This document shows positions 61,779 through 64,000 of a stretch of DNA of 64,000 bases, piece after piece; the stretch's first letter is position 1; each line of letters opens with the position of its first letter. A program made the translations under genes and the position numbers. The DNA lies in contig NZ_FMUJ01000003.1 of NCBI RefSeq assembly GCF_900100965.1, positions 434,001 to 498,000 on the forward strand, read 5' to 3'. The notes below the pieces were generated by a model. The model saw only the letters and a list, made by a program, of their open reading frames with translations. It searched no databases and was not told where the DNA came from. This DNA comes from Variovorax sp. EL159. Its GTDB lineage: Bacteria > Pseudomonadota > Gammaproteobacteria > Burkholderiales > Burkholderiaceae_C.

Positions 61779-62564
61779 ATGAAAAAACAAATCTTGCAGG
61801 CCGTTGCGGCCGCAGCGCTGCTCGGTGCCATCCCCATGGCGGCTCTGGCGCAGAACGCAGCCATCGTCAACGGCAAGCCGGTGCCCAAGGCCCGCATGGA
61901 CGTGCTGGCACAACAGCTCGCCGCTGCCGGCCGCCCGGTGACGCCTGAAATGCAAGGCCAGCTGCGCGAGGAAATCGTGGCGCGCGAAGTGTTCATGCAG
62001 GAAGCGCAAAAGCAGGGCCTGGACGCCAGCGACGACTACAAGAACCAGCTCGAACTCGCACGCCAGGCCATCCTGATCCGCGCCCTGTTCGACAACTACC
62101 GCAAGACCAACCCGATCTCGGACGCCGACGTGAAGGCCGAGTACGACAAGTTCGTCGCGGCCAATGGCGGCAAGGAATACAAGGCCCGCCACATCCTGGT
62201 CGAAACCGAAGACCAGGCCAAGAAGATCATGGCCGACCTGAAGAAGGGTGCCAAGTTCGAAGACATCGCCAAGAAGCAGAGCAAGGACCCGGGATCGGGC
62301 GCCAACGGCGGCGACCTCGACTGGGCCAACCCCGCGAGCTTCGTGCCCGAGTTCTCCGAAGCCATGATCAAGCTCAAGAAGGGCGAGACCACCCCCGCGC
62401 CCATCAAGACGCAGTTCGGCTGGCACATCATCCGTGTCGACGACATCCGCCAGGCCCAACTGCCGAAGCTGGAAGAAGTGAAGCCGCAGATCATCCAGCA
62501 GCTGCAGCAACAACGCCTGCAGAAGTACCAGGAAGAACTGCGCGCGAAGGCGAAGGTGGAGTAA
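61779..62564 (+). CDS. Parvulin-type periplasmic peptidyl-prolyl isomerase
   Basis: 261 aa. Signal peptide MKKQILQAVAAAALLGAIPMAALA, cut before QNA. SurA-N-like helical part to about 130, then the rotamase domain: ARHILVETEDQAKKIMADL, GSGANGGDLDWANPASFVPEFSEAM and TQFGWHIIRVDD. Helps fold outer-membrane and periplasmic proteins. A Gln-rich tail (IIQQLQQQRLQKYQEEL) follows. An intrinsic terminator closes the gene. Confidence 0.94.
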   Translation: MKKQILQAVAAAALLGAIPMAALAQNAAIVNGKPVPKARMDVLAQQLAAAGRPVTPEMQGQLREEIVAREVFMQEAQKQGLDASDDYKNQLELARQAILIRALFDNYRKTNPISDADVKAEYDKFVAANGGKEYKARHILVETEDQAKKIMADLKKGAKFEDIAKKQSKDPGSGANGGDLDWANPASFVPEFSEAMIKLKKGETTPAPIKTQFGWHIIRVDDIRQAQLPKLEEVKPQIIQQLQQQRLQKYQEELRAKAKVE

Positions 62565-62589
62565 GCAAGCCTCCGGCTTCTGCCCCCAC

Positions 62590-62617
62590 AAAAAAGCGGC
62601 CTACGGGCCGCTTTTTT
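62590..62617. terminator. Bidirectional intrinsic terminator
   Basis: AAAAAAGCGGCC-TACG-GGCCGCTTTTTT, perfect 12-bp stem including the A/T arms. Serves ppiC (+) and the small minus-strand gene after purL. Confidence 0.95.
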
Positions 62618-62638
62618 ATTGCCTCGAAACCGGCGAGA

Positions 62639-62950
62639 TCAGATCGCCCAGGTGCCGAAGTTGTCGCCCGGCCCGTCGAGCACAAGAAAGGCCCGCCAGG
62701 CGGCATCCGCGCTGTCGCCCTGCATCGCACGGCGCAGCGCGTCGAGCGTGCGCACGATCTTCTTCGAGGCGCCGAAATGCGCGGCGTTGAGCGCATCGAG
62801 TTGCGGCAGCAGGACCTGCAACACCTGCGCACGGGCCACCGGCTCGGCAGCCGGGTCGCCCTGCCACGCGAGCAGTTGCTTGCGAATCAGGTCCTCGATC
62901 CGCGCCGCTTCCAGCACGTGCCGGCTTTGCGGATGGTCGAGGTCGAGCAT
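62639..62950 (-). CDS. Small hypothetical protein downstream of purL (103 aa)
   Basis: Largely helical, soluble-looking (LDLDHPQSRHVLEAARIEDLIRKQLLAW, then LDALRRAMQGDSADAAWRAFLVLDGPG). Begins five nt after the purL stop and ends just before a strong terminator, which supports it being a real gene co-transcribed with purL. No family that I recognise; no cysteines. Confidence 0.72.
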   Translation of the reverse strand: MLDLDHPQSRHVLEAARIEDLIRKQLLAWQGDPAAEPVARAQVLQVLLPQLDALNAAHFGASKKIVRTLDALRRAMQGDSADAAWRAFLVLDGPGDNFGTWAI

Positions 62951-62955
62951 CGGCT

Positions 62956-64000
62956 TCAGCCCACCCAGCGGCGCGCATTGCGCCAGATCTGCATCCAGGG
63001 GCTCAGTTCGCTGCGGTCGCCCGGCGTCCAGCTCATCTGGATGTTGCGGAACACGCGCTCCGGGTGCGGCATCACGGCGGTGAAGCGGCCGTCAGGCGTG
63101 GTGACCGAGGTCAGGCCGCCTGCGCTGCCGTTCGGGTTGAACGGGTACTGCTCGGTCGGCTTGCCGTGGTTGTCGACGAAGCGCATGGCCGCGATGGCCT
63201 TGGCCGCATCGCCGCGGTGCTTGAAGTTGGCGTAGCCCTCGCCGTGCGCAACCGCGATCGGCAGGCGGCTGCCGGCCATGCCCGCGAAGAAGATGCTGGG
63301 CGATTCGAGCACTTCGACCATCGACAGGCGAGCCTCGAAGCGCTCGCTCTGGTTGGTGGTGAAGCGCGGCCAGGCTTCGGCGCCCGGAATGATGTCGGCC
63401 AGTTCGGCAAACATCTGGCAGCCGTTGCACACGCCCAGACCGAAGGTGTCGGTACGGCCGAAGAAGGCCTTGAACTGCTCGGCCAGCTTCGGGTTGAAGG
63501 TGATGCTGCGGGCCCAGCCGATGCCGGCGCCCAGCGTGTCGCCGTAGCTGAAGCCGCCGCAGGCGACCACGCCCTTGAAGTTGGCCAGGTCTGCCCTGCC
63601 CGTCTGCAGGTCGGTCATGTGGACGTCGTAGGCCTCGAAGCCCGCCTCGGTGAAGGCATAGGCCATCTCGACATGCGAGTTGACGCCCTGCTCGCGCAGG
63701 ATCGCGACCTTCGGCCGGGATTGGAGGATGGCCGGGGCCGCCGGCTGCGCGTTCGGCAGGAACACGTGCATGCCCGGGTCCGAAGGCTCGCCGGCCGCGG
63801 CGTGCTCGGCATCGGCGCAGGCCGGGTTGTCGCGCTCGCGGGCGATCTTCCAGCTGACCGAATCCCACACCTGCTGCAGGTCTTGCAAGGTCGCGCTGAA
63901 GACCGACTTGGCATCGCGCCAGATTTCGAGCTTGCCCTTGCCGGCGTCCATGGTCGAGCTGGCCGGCCGCGTCTTGCCGACGAAATGGCTGTGGGCGCTC
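62956..64000 (-). CDS. purL: Phosphoribosylformylglycinamidine synthase, C-terminal part
   Basis: The 3' 348 codons of large-type PurL; the frame is open to the window edge. Makes FGAM from FGAR, glutamine and ATP in purine synthesis. The visible part is the glutaminase domain (RPKVAILREQGVNSHVEMAYAF, nucleophile Cys in GVCNGCQMFAEL, His/Glu in MPHPERVFRN) and the end of the synthase (KTRPASSTMDAGKGKLEIWRDAKSVFSATLQDLQQVWD). The full enzyme is about 1300 residues. Confidence 0.97.
   Translation of the reverse strand, partial: SAHSHFVGKTRPASSTMDAGKGKLEIWRDAKSVFSATLQDLQQVWDSVSWKIARERDNPACADAEHAAAGEPSDPGMHVFLPNAQPAAPAILQSRPKVAILREQGVNSHVEMAYAFTEAGFEAYDVHMTDLQTGRADLANFKGVVACGGFSYGDTLGAGIGWARSITFNPKLAEQFKAFFGRTDTFGLGVCNGCQMFAELADIIPGAEAWPRFTTNQSERFEARLSMVEVLESPSIFFAGMAGSRLPIAVAHGEGYANFKHRGDAAKAIAAMRFVDNHGKPTEQYPFNPNGSAGGLTSVTTPDGRFTAVMPHPERVFRNIQMSWTPGDRSELSPWMQIWRNARRWVG

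Noticed and set aside
1..64000. CRISPR arrays, tRNA, rRNA, insertion sequences or prophage genes
   Set aside because: No regularly spaced direct repeats, cloverleaf-like genes, transposases, integrases or phage structural genes were seen on either strand.

Overview
The window is GC-rich DNA (roughly two thirds G+C by eye) from a betaproteobacterium, most likely a Comamonadaceae member close to Variovorax. The pointers are tightly packed genes with ATGA/TGATG overlaps, a Bug-type tricarboxylate-transporter receptor, many LysR regulators, a Liv-type transporter embedded in acyl-CoA genes, and a selO-msrB-yciB-bolA-ppiC string beside purL. The taxon is inferred from gene content, not from a marker gene. 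No rRNA, tRNA, CRISPR array, prophage or insertion sequence was seen.

Layout. 1-4.9 kb (+): end of a CUT2 sugar-type ABC ATPase, its permease, then gabT and gabD. 5.2-10.8 kb (-): ogt-type DNA repair methyltransferase, an MFS exporter, a YdiJ-like FAD/Fe-S 2-hydroxyacid dehydrogenase and a GntR regulator. The regulator faces a serine-glyoxylate-type aminotransferase and a Bug receptor across a promoter region with two identical palindromes. 13.5-17.3 kb: FAH-family enzyme, LysR/MFS divergent pair with a perfect palindrome, GNAT. 17.3-21.9 kb: three-PAS diguanylate cyclase and an azoreductase divergent from LysR. 22-27.5 kb (-): small conserved-looking protein, mntP behind a yybP-ykoY manganese riboswitch, a cupin and a periplasmic PaoABC-type molybdenum aldehyde oxidase. 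27.7-31 kb: two LysR genes, a second azoreductase, an orphan fimbrial-like protein.

31-57.6 kb is one long minus-strand run: SDRs, GST, aidB, MDR reductase, two thioesterases, two-domain fatty-acid oxidation enzyme, thiolase, acyl-CoA dehydrogenase, M20 peptidase, a complete Liv-type ABC transporter with two tandem receptors, an acyl-CoA ligase, and two lipoprotein hydrolases. An AraC regulator diverges from the hydrolases. Read together this looks like a route from outside ester to imported acid to CoA thioester to beta-oxidation. 58.9-64 kb: selO-msrB-yciB-bolA (overlapping), ppiC, a small unknown gene and the 3' part of purL.

The most unusual signal is not a protein. Four copies of a structured intergenic element lie at about 5.0, 13.3, 36.4 and 36.5 kb. 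Each has a conserved core of about 40 nt flanked by inverted arms whose sequence differs between copies while pairing is kept. Other points are a LivF P-loop with arginine in place of lysine, paired operators, tandem CTACCC/GGGTAG repeats and several strong hairpins.
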